64,000 nucleotides of DNA, from NCBI RefSeq assembly GCF_001424185.1, contig NZ_LMOM01000043.1, forward strand, positions 70,001-134,000, written 5' to 3'. The notes beneath the pieces are model-generated. The model saw only the letters and a program-made list of their open reading frames with translations. It was not told the DNA's origin and did not search any database. Numbering within the stretch: the first letter of the stretch is position 1; each line of letters begins with the position of its first letter. Position numbers and translations under genes: made by a program. This document shows, piece after piece, positions 7,777 to 14,665 of this stretch. This DNA is from Deinococcus sp. Leaf326 (GTDB lineage: Bacteria > Deinococcota > Deinococci > Deinococcales > Deinococcaceae).

Positions 7777-9001
7777 AGTTTACTGAAAACTTTCTACCGG
7801 ATAATAGATCGGATAAACCAATCGCCCACTCTTCATGCTCGCTTTGATAGACGGTACGATAGACGTCCGCAGTGAAAGAAGGGCGCGAGTGCCCCAGTTT
7901 CTGACTAACTACTTCCAGCGGCACACCCCGGCGCAACATTAGGGAAGCGTGCGTATGCCGCAGCCCATGTACCGTCACCTGACGCACACGTGCCTTCTTG
8001 CAGAACACCTCGAGATAGCGCTTCAACTTATCAGGTAGTAAACGCACGCCAGAAATGCCCGTGAAGACATATCCTGTGTCCTGCCAGATACGTTTACGCT
8101 CATACCCTTTCTCATGCCCTGGCACAGGTTGCCCAGGCGAGAGAGCGGTCCGCTCCAGGTCTTGCACAGCCTGCTGCCGCCTCAGGCAATCCAGCGCCTC
8201 GCTGGACAGATGCACGCGCCGCGCACTCTTCGCCGTCTTGGGGGTGCTGATCTGCGACTTGCCGCCCACCGTGACCAGATTCTCAATGATACGGATGGTC
8301 CCCGCTTCTATGTCGACGTGCGCCCATTTCAGCCCACACGCCTCGCCCCTGCGTAGGCCGGTGTGCAGCATAAATTCAAAGACCAGCCCCCAACGACTCG
8401 CCTGAAGCGCGGGTAGAAGTGCGGCTACCTCTTCAGCCGTTAGGGCCTTCTCTTCCTGCGGTGCATCCCGCCTCACAGGCTGGGGCCGGATTACGGCTGT
8501 CGGGTCACGCATGACCAGCTCAAGGCGTAGTGCCTCGCTAAAGGCCCCATGCAAGATGTTGTGCGTCTGTCGCTGTGTGTCGGTCAGGCCGGCTGCGCCC
8601 AGCGCCGTGTACAGCGCTCGCAAGTCGGCGGGGCGCACATCCTGCAGGCGCTTCCGGCCTAGGCGAGGGGCAATGTGCAGGTCAATGAGCTTCCGGTAGT
8701 TGTGGTGGGTCTTGACGGCCAGACTAGAGCGCTTGCCTTCAAGCCATCTGTCCAGCCATTCGCTGAGCGTTACCCGATCGGGTGCTGCCACGCCGCCGCG
8801 CAGGTGGTCAGCCTGGGCCTGGGTCATAGCAGCCCAGGCGTCCTTCTCTGTGGCCTCTGTGCCGCTCTTACGGATGGGTGTCCCGTCCGGCTTCAGGCCG
8901 ACTGTGATCCGCCAACGGTAGCGCCCACTGGGCAACAGGTCGAGACTGCCGCGCCCGTTCCCAGCCTTCTGCTCCCCAGCCTTTGCGCGCGCCTTGGGCA
9001 T
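7775..9001 (-). CDS. int: Tyrosine-type site-specific integrase
   Basis: A 408-residue tyrosine recombinase that would insert and excise the island at tRNA-Arg. The N-terminal ~70 residues form an AP2-like arm-binding domain (GSLDLLPSGRYRWRITVG). A SAM-like core-binding domain follows at about 75-165. The catalytic domain has Arg217 (HTGLRRGEACGLKW), a Lys near 255, His345 and Arg348 (VHGLRHTHAS), His371 (KLGHS) and the nucleophile Tyr381 (TADVYRT). All catalytic residues are present. It sits about 2.1 kb inside the left att site rather than next to it. It is immediately downstream of the XRE repressor gene on the same strand, so the repressor promoter probably controls it. Confidence 0.95.
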   Translation of the reverse strand: MPKARAKAGEQKAGNGRGSLDLLPSGRYRWRITVGLKPDGTPIRKSGTEATEKDAWAAMTQAQADHLRGGVAAPDRVTLSEWLDRWLEGKRSSLAVKTHHNYRKLIDLHIAPRLGRKRLQDVRPADLRALYTALGAAGLTDTQRQTHNILHGAFSEALRLELVMRDPTAVIRPQPVRRDAPQEEKALTAEEVAALLPALQASRWGLVFEFMLHTGLRRGEACGLKWAHVDIEAGTIRIIENLVTVGGKSQISTPKTAKSARRVHLSSEALDCLRRQQAVQDLERTALSPGQPVPGHEKGYERKRIWQDTGYVFTGISGVRLLPDKLKRYLEVFCKKARVRQVTVHGLRHTHASLMLRRGVPLEVVSQKLGHSRPSFTADVYRTVYQSEHEEWAIGLSDLLSGRKFSVN

Positions 9002-9004
9002 GGC

Positions 9005-9220
9005 TCAGCTCTCCTGCTTTGGGACGGCGATTAGTTCCATGCCTAGAGCGTCAAGCACCTTCTGCCAGTTGTCCGGCACCTTACCCACTGTCCCACTAAG
9101 TAGCCGGGTAACGTTTGCCCGCTCAATTCCAGTCATATCAGCGAGTTCTTGGTGGGTCAGATCTCGTGCCTTCAGGGTGTTTTTGACGCTCTGGCGAACC
9201 TTCTCATTCATTCCTTGCAT
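9005..9220 (-). CDS. XRE-family repressor of the island
   Basis: A 71-residue helix-turn-helix protein from ATG 9220 (MQGMNEKVRQ); AGAGGTG lies at proper spacing upstream, so the longer frame from 9238 is not favoured. The HTH is at about residues 17-45, with recognition sequence LTHQELADMTGIERANVTRL. It ends 4 bp before the integrase start. Its promoter overlaps a divergent promoter facing 9338, and the palindrome TGTATC-N7-GATACA lies between the rightward -35 and -10. This is the expected layout of a lysogeny-type switch, with the protein binding its own operator. It has no protease-sensitive C-terminal domain, so induction would need another factor, possibly the ImmA/IrrE protein. Confidence 0.85.
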   Translation of the reverse strand: MQGMNEKVRQSVKNTLKARDLTHQELADMTGIERANVTRLLSGTVGKVPDNWQKVLDALGMELIAVPKQES

Positions 9221-9266
9221 TGTATCACCTCTTGACACAATGTATCATAAAGCGATACAATTTCAA
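9221..9266. promoter_or_regulatory. Divergent promoters with overlapping TGTATC operators
   Basis: Rightward: TTGACA 9232-9237, 18-bp spacer, TACAAT 9256-9261. Leftward: TTGAAA (complement of 9261-9266), 16-bp spacer, TACATT (complement of 9239-9244). The palindrome TGTATC (9241-9246) N7 GATACA (9254-9259) occupies the rightward spacer, and a third half site TGTATC is at 9221-9226, over the repressor start. A protein bound here would block both promoters. Confidence 0.75.
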
Positions 9267-9274
9267 GTAGCAGA

Positions 9275-9308
9275 AAGGCCGGTCAACCCTAGGAAAGTTC
9301 CCGGCCTT
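9275..9308 (+). promoter_or_regulatory. Leader hairpin upstream of 9338
   Basis: AAGGCCGG (9275-9282) pairs with CCGGCCTT (9301-9308) across an 18-nt loop, in the transcribed leader between the rightward promoter and the first gene. A short TTCTGACT tail follows. It may be an attenuator or mRNA-stabilising hairpin; function unknown. Confidence 0.45.
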
Positions 9309-9337
9309 CTGACTCCCCCAAGACAGGAAGGAATCAC

Positions 9338-9793
9338 ATGCAAGAGTACGCCACCCACAGCACCACCGTTCCCGCCAAGGCCCGCGCGATCACCCGCACC
9401 TGGAACACCGTCACCCACGACTGCATGGACGGCGCAGTCGTGCAGGTCCGGCACCACACCGTCACCCTGACCCGCACGGACGCCGGCTTGGTCGCCGAGA
9501 TCGACGGGCAGCCTGCCAACATACTCAAGGCTGACCAGATCCTGCGCGGCGCGACCTTCCGCACCGTGACGGCCGAGGTGCTTGAGGCCCCGGCCACCAT
9601 CGGGAAGGCCCGCGCCTACCGCCTGCACAAGATCATGGGCCGCTTGGGTCTGCACGAGCACTACGGCCTGGCCGCCCGCGCCCTGGGCCGCGACGTCTTC
9701 AGCCTGGCCGCGCTGACCGAAGCCGAGGCGCGCACGGTCTGGGCCTTCGTGGTGAACTTGCTCCCCCACGCCCGCGAGCTGGCCGCCGCCTGA
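9338..9793 (+). CDS. Hypothetical island protein, first rightward gene
   Basis: A 151-residue protein with no recognised family. ATG 9338 follows the purine-rich AGGAAGGAATCAC. The N-terminal half looks beta-rich (VVQVRHHTVTLTRTDAGLVA, EIDGQPANILKADQIL). The C-terminal half is helical (KARAYRLHKIMGRLGLHEHY, FSLAALTEAEARTVWAFVVN). It is transcribed from the operator-controlled rightward promoter at 9232-9261, so it is probably made when the repressor is absent. Base composition is close to that of the chromosome. It may be a regulator or an anti-host function; nothing in the sequence decides this. Confidence 0.75.
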   Translation: MQEYATHSTTVPAKARAITRTWNTVTHDCMDGAVVQVRHHTVTLTRTDAGLVAEIDGQPANILKADQILRGATFRTVTAEVLEAPATIGKARAYRLHKIMGRLGLHEHYGLAARALGRDVFSLAALTEAEARTVWAFVVNLLPHARELAAA

Positions 9794-9802
9794 TTCCCCA
9801 GA

Positions 9803-9824
9803 GGGACACGGCTCAGCGTGTCCC
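9803..9824 (+). terminator. Hairpin after 9338-9793
   Basis: GGGACACG (9803-9810), loop GCTCAG, CGTGTCCC (9817-9824), followed by TTCCTGCTT. It is a perfect 8-bp stem 10 bp after the stop codon. It may be a weak terminator or processing hairpin. Confidence 0.55.
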
Positions 9825-9918
9825 TTCCTGCTTCAAATCCCCCGGAGGAAGTCCCGGGCAGACCAGCCGCCGGGACCTTCCTTCAGTGCTCAGCTCGACC
9901 CGATAAGGAAGGCCCACC

Positions 9919-10257
9919 ATGCGCGACAACACCCCAACCGCCCGCCTGGAAGACACGCCCACCCCCGAGGCCACCCCTGGCCGTGAAGATCGAGCCGCCG
10001 CCTACGCCGCGCTGCCCCGAGTGGCCCGACTCATCCCTGGGGCGCAGCCCTGGCACCTGACACTGGAACTGGACAGTGGAGAGCAGGTGGACCTCTCACC
10101 TGGGCGCATGAGGTGGGCCGCGCTGCACCCCAGCAGCCGCTTCGGTCCCGCTCTCACGGTGAACTGGGCGCCCGGTGAGCACACGGTCTACGCCGTGCCC
10201 GCTGAACTGCTCCCGGAGCTGCTGCCCTACTTCCCTGGCCTGGAGGAACAGTCATGA
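9919..10257 (+). CDS. Small hypothetical island protein
   Basis: A 112-residue protein with no recognised family. The first ~35 residues are polar and Pro/Thr-rich, probably disordered. The rest looks like a compact beta fold (QPWHLTLELDSGEQVDLSPG, ALTVNWAPGEHTVYAVPAEL). ATG 9919 follows GATAAGGAAGGCCCACC. Upstream, GTCCCGG (9851-9857) and CCGGGAC (9870-9876) form another leader hairpin. It is transcribed in the same direction as the 9338 gene and probably co-regulated with it. Confidence 0.65.
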   Translation: MRDNTPTARLEDTPTPEATPGREDRAAAYAALPRVARLIPGAQPWHLTLELDSGEQVDLSPGRMRWAALHPSSRFGPALTVNWAPGEHTVYAVPAELLPELLPYFPGLEEQS

Positions 10258-10304
10258 AGCCGCGCTTACCCCGCGCAGTCTGAAAGGTTTCAACTGATAC
10301 TGCA

Positions 10305-10328
10305 CTGCCCGCCATACACGGCGGGCAG
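10305..10328 (+). terminator. Hairpin between the 9919 gene and the nuclease-like gene
   Basis: CTGCCCGCC (10305-10313), loop ATACAC, GGCGGGCAG (10320-10328); a perfect 9-bp stem. No clear T-tract follows, so termination is uncertain. It marks an abrupt change from GC-rich to AT-rich coding sequence. Confidence 0.5.
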
Positions 10329-10334
10329 TCGCCT

Positions 10335-10970
10335 ATGGTGTCTCGGTACAATTATCCCGTGGCTTACTTTAGAGACGAATTCGAACTGGAATATAGACAG
10401 CCAGAGATTGTGCTTGGGCGTTTCCGAGAAGCGCTAGCTCTGTTTAGATCTGAGATTCCTCCCTTTGATCCTAAAACTGGTGAGCGAGCATTGGTCTTCC
10501 GCCTTGGTTTACATCTTCACACCCTATTTCGCCCTATGATTGTTGATTCTGAATATGATCGAAATATACGGGACAATAAGCGCATTCGTGAGCTTTTCGA
10601 AATTCGTTTCACAGATTTTGAAAATCAGCAGATTGGTCAGATCTTACCAAAGGTTCCGAATTCTTATCCAGCGCCACCGAGTACAAGGCGTTCGATCAAA
10701 GGAGATAGAATATATCCAGATTTGATTGTACATCACCGTCGTTATAATGATAATAATGTTTTAGTTGTAGAAGTAAAAAAGTCGAAAGGTAATCCTATAG
10801 CTATTCATAAAGATATACAGAAACTCAAGGGTTTTACTCAGCCTGATTACGGCTATGTGCTGGGAATATTTCTTGAACTTTCTCTTATTGAGCCGCGATG
10901 GCTCGCGTTTACTGAAGGCGAGCTTAATCTAGATCTCTCCTACTGGCCGCGGCCAGTTCCGAAGGCTTAG
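10335..10970 (+). CDS. PD-(D/E)XK nuclease-like island cargo protein
   Basis: A 211-residue protein. The canonical PD-(D/E)XK signature is visible: Pro128-Asp129 (RIYPDLIVHH), then 16 residues later Glu146-Val-Lys148 (NVLVVEVKKSKG), with alternating beta strands as in restriction-endonuclease folds. The N-terminal ~100 residues are helical and probably give specificity or dimerization. Coordinates use ATG 10335. GTG 10359 is an attractive alternative because TACAAT at 10347-10352 is 6 nt before it (leaderless pattern). The gene is clearly AT-rich, unlike its neighbours, and stands alone without a methyltransferase. A defensive or anti-phage nuclease is plausible but not demonstrated. Confidence 0.7.
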   Translation: MVSRYNYPVAYFRDEFELEYRQPEIVLGRFREALALFRSEIPPFDPKTGERALVFRLGLHLHTLFRPMIVDSEYDRNIRDNKRIRELFEIRFTDFENQQIGQILPKVPNSYPAPPSTRRSIKGDRIYPDLIVHHRRYNDNNVLVVEVKKSKGNPIAIHKDIQKLKGFTQPDYGYVLGIFLELSLIEPRWLAFTEGELNLDLSYWPRPVPKA

Positions 10971-11318
10971 CACTCTCCATAGCAGTCACTAGCTATTTAA
11001 TCTTTGCCTTGATTTGTAGCGGTGGTACGCTCAAGGCAGGACTGCGGCAAATCATAAATTCTCAGTGAGGTATGGTCAAGTGTGCGAGGTGTGACGATTA
11101 GCCCGCTACGAACTTACACTGGAATTAATAAAAGGTTGGTGCGTCGAAATGTGACGCGGCTGAGTTCTCTCGGTCGCGGAAGGCCTTCCCAGTGTATTGG
11201 CCAGAGTAGGAGAGGGGAGCGTCCCCGCGTTTTGCGGGCAGCTCCACTTATCAGTGCCTGAGATCCCGACTTAAATAAGCCACGCTTTATCTTTCGGCGT
11301 CACAGACGAACAAACATA
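10971..11318. other. AT-rich intergenic region between two convergent cargo genes
   Basis: 348 bp with no convincing ORF. TGCCTTGA (11005-11012) and TCAAGGCA (11031-11038) form a stem after the nuclease-like gene. CCCGC-GTTTT-GCGGG (11224-11238) is a second small hairpin. Either could terminate transcription. Nothing else was recognised. Confidence 0.5.
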
Positions 11319-12809
11319 TTACTGCTCAGCTTCGATGCTGAACCTTTGCTCAATTAGCTTGTCGCCTCTGGGGAATCCAGCGAAGGCCATCACACCTTCA
11401 CGAAAGGTGGCGGTCACCACTTCATTCCCCAGTTGGTCCGAACTGATGGTATTCCACGCCTGAACTTGGCGCTGCCCTGTCGGGTCCTCGTCTTGCGTCA
11501 GGCCTGTATGTTCAATCAGTTGCGCCTGGAAGCGGTTGACGGCCGAATGAATGGCTTCAGGTTGGCCCGTTGCTTCAATGTCTGGCTGACGGACCGGCTT
11601 GAATCGACCAGTCTCATCTCGCTCTTCTCGGACACCCCGTCGACCTGTAAATACTGCTAGAAGTTGCCGGAATATTCCTTCTTCAATGGCTATGAAAAGT
11701 GGTTTATCTTCATAGCCATCTTTCCAAAAACCTCTCGTCCCCCACCCTTCTTGACGGAAGAGGGAAAACGCCATTAGTTGACGAGAAGAGGAAAGTGATA
11801 CTAGCTCGTACATATCATAGCCATCTCGGCTCACAGGAATGTTTACGACGAACGACATCGATCCCATAGTCAATATCGGCAGATCAATGGCACGGGGAGG
11901 CAATGTCAGGTTGATGAACGCGAGGTTGAAAAGTCGCCACCATTGCCGAAAGTGCGCCGTTGCAATAGCGCTTCCCGACAAGCCGCCTGCAACCGGGTGA
12001 CCTACAGGCAGCTTGAAACGAATGGCATGAATGGCCGCGCCGGCGGGGGACTCATGGATATTCAGGCCACTCACGACACCATGCTGAATGTCTGCTCCTA
12101 GAGGAGCAGTACCTGGCGTGGTGGACATCGTCTGGATCATTCCAGGTACGAACGGATCTATTTGCCAGAGAGCGCCATCCAGAATTGAGCTGTCCATGAA
12201 TCTCTGAACCTTCCCCGAGCCAGCCGTTGCTTTCGCTTCGAGCATGCCGAATTCATTCCTAGCGTTGACGGTTACGAAATCACCCTTTCTAGTGGACATG
12301 CGTGGTGCTTTTCCGCTACTTGAGGGTGGTGCACGCCTCGCGTACAACCTCGTCAGTCGGGCAACCGTGCCGTCGTCCACATCCTCGGCGTGCGCAAGAT
12401 AGACCGCTCCGAGCTCCCGGGCGTACAGCGCCGCTACACCGGCGCCCAGCTGCCCCGCGAACCCACTCTTCAAGTAATCCGCAAGGCGCAGTTTTGTGCT
12501 GCGCCCGCCGGAGCGCGAGGCAGTCGACACAACCAGTCCAGGCGTTAATTCGAGGTGTCGCCCCATACCGTACATGAGGCTTACTACCTCAAAGTTGAGT
12601 TCGTGCCAGTTATCGCTCGTAACAGTGGTTAAGGCCAGGTTGAAAAACAACTCCAGGCGAGTGAATTTCAGGGAACGGATTGAGGTGGTCCCGACGGTCA
12701 CCTTGGGCAGACTTGGCAGCGCCCTTGGGACACTCACGGTGTGCTCGTGTTCGGTCATGACCGGGATGGAGTGGACGTGGTGCAGGTTCAGAAAGGGCGG
12801 TGACGTCAT
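11319..12809 (-). CDS. Large hypothetical cargo protein, possible PD-(D/E)XK fold
   Basis: A 496-residue protein with no recognised family, the largest cargo gene of the island. There is no signal peptide or membrane helix. At about residues 175-195 the string KGDFVTVNARNEFGMLEAKA has an Asp177...Glu191-Ala-Lys193 arrangement, preceded by a helix GFAGQLGAGVAALYAREL. This is compatible with a PD-(D/E)XK nuclease core, but the match is weak. The C-terminal ~200 residues are mixed and contain nothing diagnostic. ATG 12809 is preceded by TATCTT with a 6-nt gap, so it probably has its own leaderless transcript. It is convergent with the nuclease-like gene. A defence role is a guess based on location. 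Confidence 0.75.
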   Translation of the reverse strand: MTSPPFLNLHHVHSIPVMTEHEHTVSVPRALPSLPKVTVGTTSIRSLKFTRLELFFNLALTTVTSDNWHELNFEVVSLMYGMGRHLELTPGLVVSTASRSGGRSTKLRLADYLKSGFAGQLGAGVAALYARELGAVYLAHAEDVDDGTVARLTRLYARRAPPSSSGKAPRMSTRKGDFVTVNARNEFGMLEAKATAGSGKVQRFMDSSILDGALWQIDPFVPGMIQTMSTTPGTAPLGADIQHGVVSGLNIHESPAGAAIHAIRFKLPVGHPVAGGLSGSAIATAHFRQWWRLFNLAFINLTLPPRAIDLPILTMGSMSFVVNIPVSRDGYDMYELVSLSSSRQLMAFSLFRQEGWGTRGFWKDGYEDKPLFIAIEEGIFRQLLAVFTGRRGVREERDETGRFKPVRQPDIEATGQPEAIHSAVNRFQAQLIEHTGLTQDEDPTGQRQVQAWNTISSDQLGNEVVTATFREGVMAFAGFPRGDKLIEQRFSIEAEQ

Positions 12810-12960
12810 ACTGGCAAGATAGGCCGCACGGGCCCTTCAGGACGCCAAAAGTCCGCGCCGGGTCACCGGGCACCGTCCAGCTTGACTATGAAGGTGCGTC
12901 TCTCCGTCCTCACACGGGGCACGGCACGAAGCCTGACCCCAGCGCGGCCATGCCTCACTA

Positions 12961-13004
12961 TGAAACGCCCCTGCCCAGGTCAAGCACTGGGCAGGGGCGT
13001 TTCA
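12961..13004. terminator. Strong hairpin terminator between cargo and small-gene operon
   Basis: A perfect 17-bp stem: 12961-12977 (starting TGAAACGCCC) with 12988-13004, loop GGTCAAGCAC. It lies at the end of the long minus-strand operon that begins at 18586, separating it from the 11319-12809 gene. Flanking T/A bases are modest, but the stem is very stable. Confidence 0.8.
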
Positions 13005-13079
13005 CGGCTTAGCCAGCGCTTGCCAGGCGGCCCGGTCGACGGCAGACAGGCGGGCCAGAGTCTTCCCTTTCGCCGTCAT
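13002..13079 (-). CDS. Possible 25-residue peptide at the end of the island operon
   Basis: ATG 13079 lies 2 bp behind the stop of the preceding gene and opens a 25-codon frame (MTAKGKTLARLSAVDRAAWQ, then ALAKP), ending inside the terminator stem. The tight coupling and a start resembling those of its neighbours favour translation. Its length makes it uncertain. Function unknown. Confidence 0.35.
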   Translation of the reverse strand: MTAKGKTLARLSAVDRAAWQALAKP

Positions 13080-13081
13080 GC

Positions 13082-13339
13082 TCACAGGTCCCCCCACCGC
13101 ACGCCCTTGAGAATCTTCGGCTCACCTACAGGGGCCAGGATGAGCAGCCCCGACCCGGCCACCTGGGCTGCCCCTGCTTCCTGCAGGTCTTCCGGCGAAA
13201 GGGGAAGCTCACGCCCCTGTCCCTCGACCTCACGCCACACCCCAGCCACCGGGTCCGCCTCGAAGATCCCGTAGACGTCCCGGTCTTCCTTCCGCCGGGC
13301 CTCTTCGAGCTGGGCCAGCCGCCTGCGCCGCCCCGTCAC
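13082..13339 (-). CDS. Small island protein, third of a related trio
   Basis: An 85-residue protein with no recognised family. It begins MTGRRRRLAQLEEARRKED, resembling the starts of the two preceding genes (MTRAKWDRVRQLEER and MTRARFKRLDTLE). The remainder is predicted beta-rich (VYGIFEADPVAGVWREVEGQ, GSGLLILAPVGEPKILKG). The start overlaps the upstream stop by 4 bp. It may be a short coiled-coil assembly or regulatory protein; unknown. Confidence 0.65.
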   Translation of the reverse strand: MTGRRRRLAQLEEARRKEDRDVYGIFEADPVAGVWREVEGQGRELPLSPEDLQEAGAAQVAGSGLLILAPVGEPKILKGVRWGDL

Positions 13340-13518
13340 TTCGCCCGCCTGGGAGACAGGGGCAGGCCACTTGGGTACAGCTCGAAGGTTCGGCGCACGA
13401 TCCGCACAGCTTCCCCTTCGCCGCCCAGGATCCGGCGTGTGATGGTCACCCGCACGGCAGGGCGCTCACCCTGCCGCTCTTCGAGCTGCCGCACCCGGTC
13501 CCACTTCGCCCGCGTCAT
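13336..13518 (-). CDS. Small island protein, second of a related trio
   Basis: A 60-residue basic protein (MTRAKWDRVRQLEERQGERP, then AVRVTITRRILGGEGEAVRI). No recognised family. Overlaps of 4 bp on both sides (ATGA type) bind it into the operon. The N-terminal MTRA..DR..QLEE helix is shared with its neighbours; the rest looks like two or three beta strands. Confidence 0.6.
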   Translation of the reverse strand: MTRAKWDRVRQLEERQGERPAVRVTITRRILGGEGEAVRIVRRTFELYPSGLPLSPRRAK

Positions 13519-13778
13519 GCGCCACCGCCCAGCGCGCCCACCGCAGCGGCCACCACTTCAGGATCTGCTGCTCCGTACACCACGAAGACCCGGACCCCGA
13601 TCAGCGTTTGAGCTTCCACTGCTTCCCGGGTCAGATGGCCAGGCCGCGCGGGACAGGCTGCCCGGTACACCTGGGCGAAGTGCCCCGGCAGATCTTCGAC
13701 TTCCTGCCAGACCTCACAGGCCCACCCGCGCCCGTTCACTTCCAGCGTGTCCAGGCGCTTGAACCGGGCGCGCGTCAT
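13515..13778 (-). CDS. Small island protein, first of a related trio
   Basis: An 87-residue protein (MTRARFKRLDTLEVNGRGWA, then CEVWQEVEDLPGHFAQVYRA). No recognised family. The short N-terminal helix motif is shared with the next two genes, followed by a beta-rich body and a C-terminal Val/Ala helix. It overlaps the preceding gene by 4 bp. Confidence 0.65.
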   Translation of the reverse strand: MTRARFKRLDTLEVNGRGWACEVWQEVEDLPGHFAQVYRAACPARPGHLTREAVEAQTLIGVRVFVVYGAADPEVVAAAVGALGGGA

Positions 13779-14065
13779 GCGGCCCCCCGGCCCAGTTGGG
13801 GCCCGCCGGTCGGGTCACTCTGGCCCTCGAGGGCCGCAATCCGCGCTTCGAGCTCACCTACTTCCACGATGCGGGCATAGGCCGCTGCGCCCTGGGAGAT
13901 GGCGTGCACGGCTTTCAAGGCATGCGCCGGGTCTTCCTCTTCAAGCAGCTCACCGGCCCGGGTTAGGGCCCGCCACAGCAGCGCGCGGGCATCTTCCAGA
14001 GTGCCGGGTTTGCCTCTTCGCCGAGCACGTTTGGCCTGTCGGGCTTCCGTCGGATTGGGATTCAT
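13775..14065 (-). CDS. Small helical island protein
   Basis: A 96-residue protein. The N-terminus is strongly basic (residues 1-22, ARQAKRARRRGKPG), followed by helices LEDARALLWRALTRAGELLE and KAVHAISQGAAAYARIVEVG, then a coiled-coil-like ELEARIAALEGQ. The basic tail suggests nucleic-acid contact. Small proteins of this shape occur in phage replication and packaging modules, but no family is recognised. ATG 14065 follows AGGTGGTGAAGC, a good ribosome-binding site. Confidence 0.65.
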   Translation of the reverse strand: MNPNPTEARQAKRARRRGKPGTLEDARALLWRALTRAGELLEEEDPAHALKAVHAISQGAAAYARIVEVGELEARIAALEGQSDPTGGPQLGRGAA

Positions 14066-14140
14066 GCTTCACCACCTATAGAACGGGGGGGGCAGCGTGC
14101 GCCCCCAGGCTTTCGAGTGTGGCCCGGACGCTACTAGGCA

Positions 14141-14665
14141 TCAGTTGCCCCGCCCGCAGATGATCCCTTTCATGGGCGTCCAGGCCTGCGCGGCGCATTC
14201 GTGTAGAGCGGTGGTCATGACTGGCGCGTCGCGCTGGCCATCAAGCCAGCCATGGGCTAGGCGGCCTAGGGGACACAGGCCATCTCCGTATTCGTCGGGT
14301 CCCTGCCAGTGGGCGCAGGAAGCGCAGCGACCGGGCCGCAGGCGGAGTACGACAGCATTCAGTCGACCGTCTGGCAGGCGCTCCGGTGTTTCGGGTGTTT
14401 GGTTTTCGGAAACACCGGAGAAACACCGGGCTATTTCCGGCGTCTCCGTGAGGTTTTCCGGTGTTTCGGGTGTTTCCGGTGTTTTTTCCCCAGTCCCCCG
14501 CTTCGCAAGAATCTGGGCCACTGCATCTCTCTCCGCCCTAAGCATCACCTTGAGGTTGGTGGGAATGAGGCTTGCCGGTTCCACAACAATCTTCCCCATA
14601 GCAGTGAGGGATACGCTGACGCCCAGGCCCTCCAGCGTGTCGACCAAAGAGGCTGCGCCGCTCAA
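14141..14665 (-). CDS. TubC-N-like domain protein with TPE repeats and a Cys cluster
   Basis: A 174-residue protein. Residues 1-55 (SLVDTLEGLGVSVSLTAMGK, then IVVEPASLIPTNLKVMLRAE) resemble a TubC N-terminal docking-like domain, which is common at the N-termini of replication-associated proteins in mobile elements. The middle (about 60-95) is a Thr-Pro-Glu repeat (TPETPETPENLTETPE, later NQTPETPERL) encoded by DNA iterons. The C-terminal part has Cys residues (CASCAHW...GLCPLGR...HECAAQAW) that could bind zinc. The start overlaps the primase-helicase stop by 4 bp. The protein repeat may simply be a by-product of carrying iterons in the gene. The domain call is by eye. Confidence 0.75.
   Translation of the reverse strand: MSGAASLVDTLEGLGVSVSLTAMGKIVVEPASLIPTNLKVMLRAERDAVAQILAKRGTGEKTPETPETPENLTETPEIARCFSGVSENQTPETPERLPDGRLNAVVLRLRPGRCASCAHWQGPDEYGDGLCPLGRLAHGWLDGQRDAPVMTTALHECAAQAWTPMKGIICGRGN
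14385..14485. repeat. Iteron array A (candidate island origin, left half)
   Basis: Copies of GGTGTTTC or its complement GAAACACC. Five are perfect: 14385, 14409 (complement), 14420 (complement), 14460 and 14469. Two have one mismatch, at 14394 and 14478. Adjacent direct copies are 9 bp apart. Orientation runs forward pair, reverse pair, forward triplet. The array lies inside the gene at 14141-14665 and spans 101 bp, the same as array B. Confidence 0.8.
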
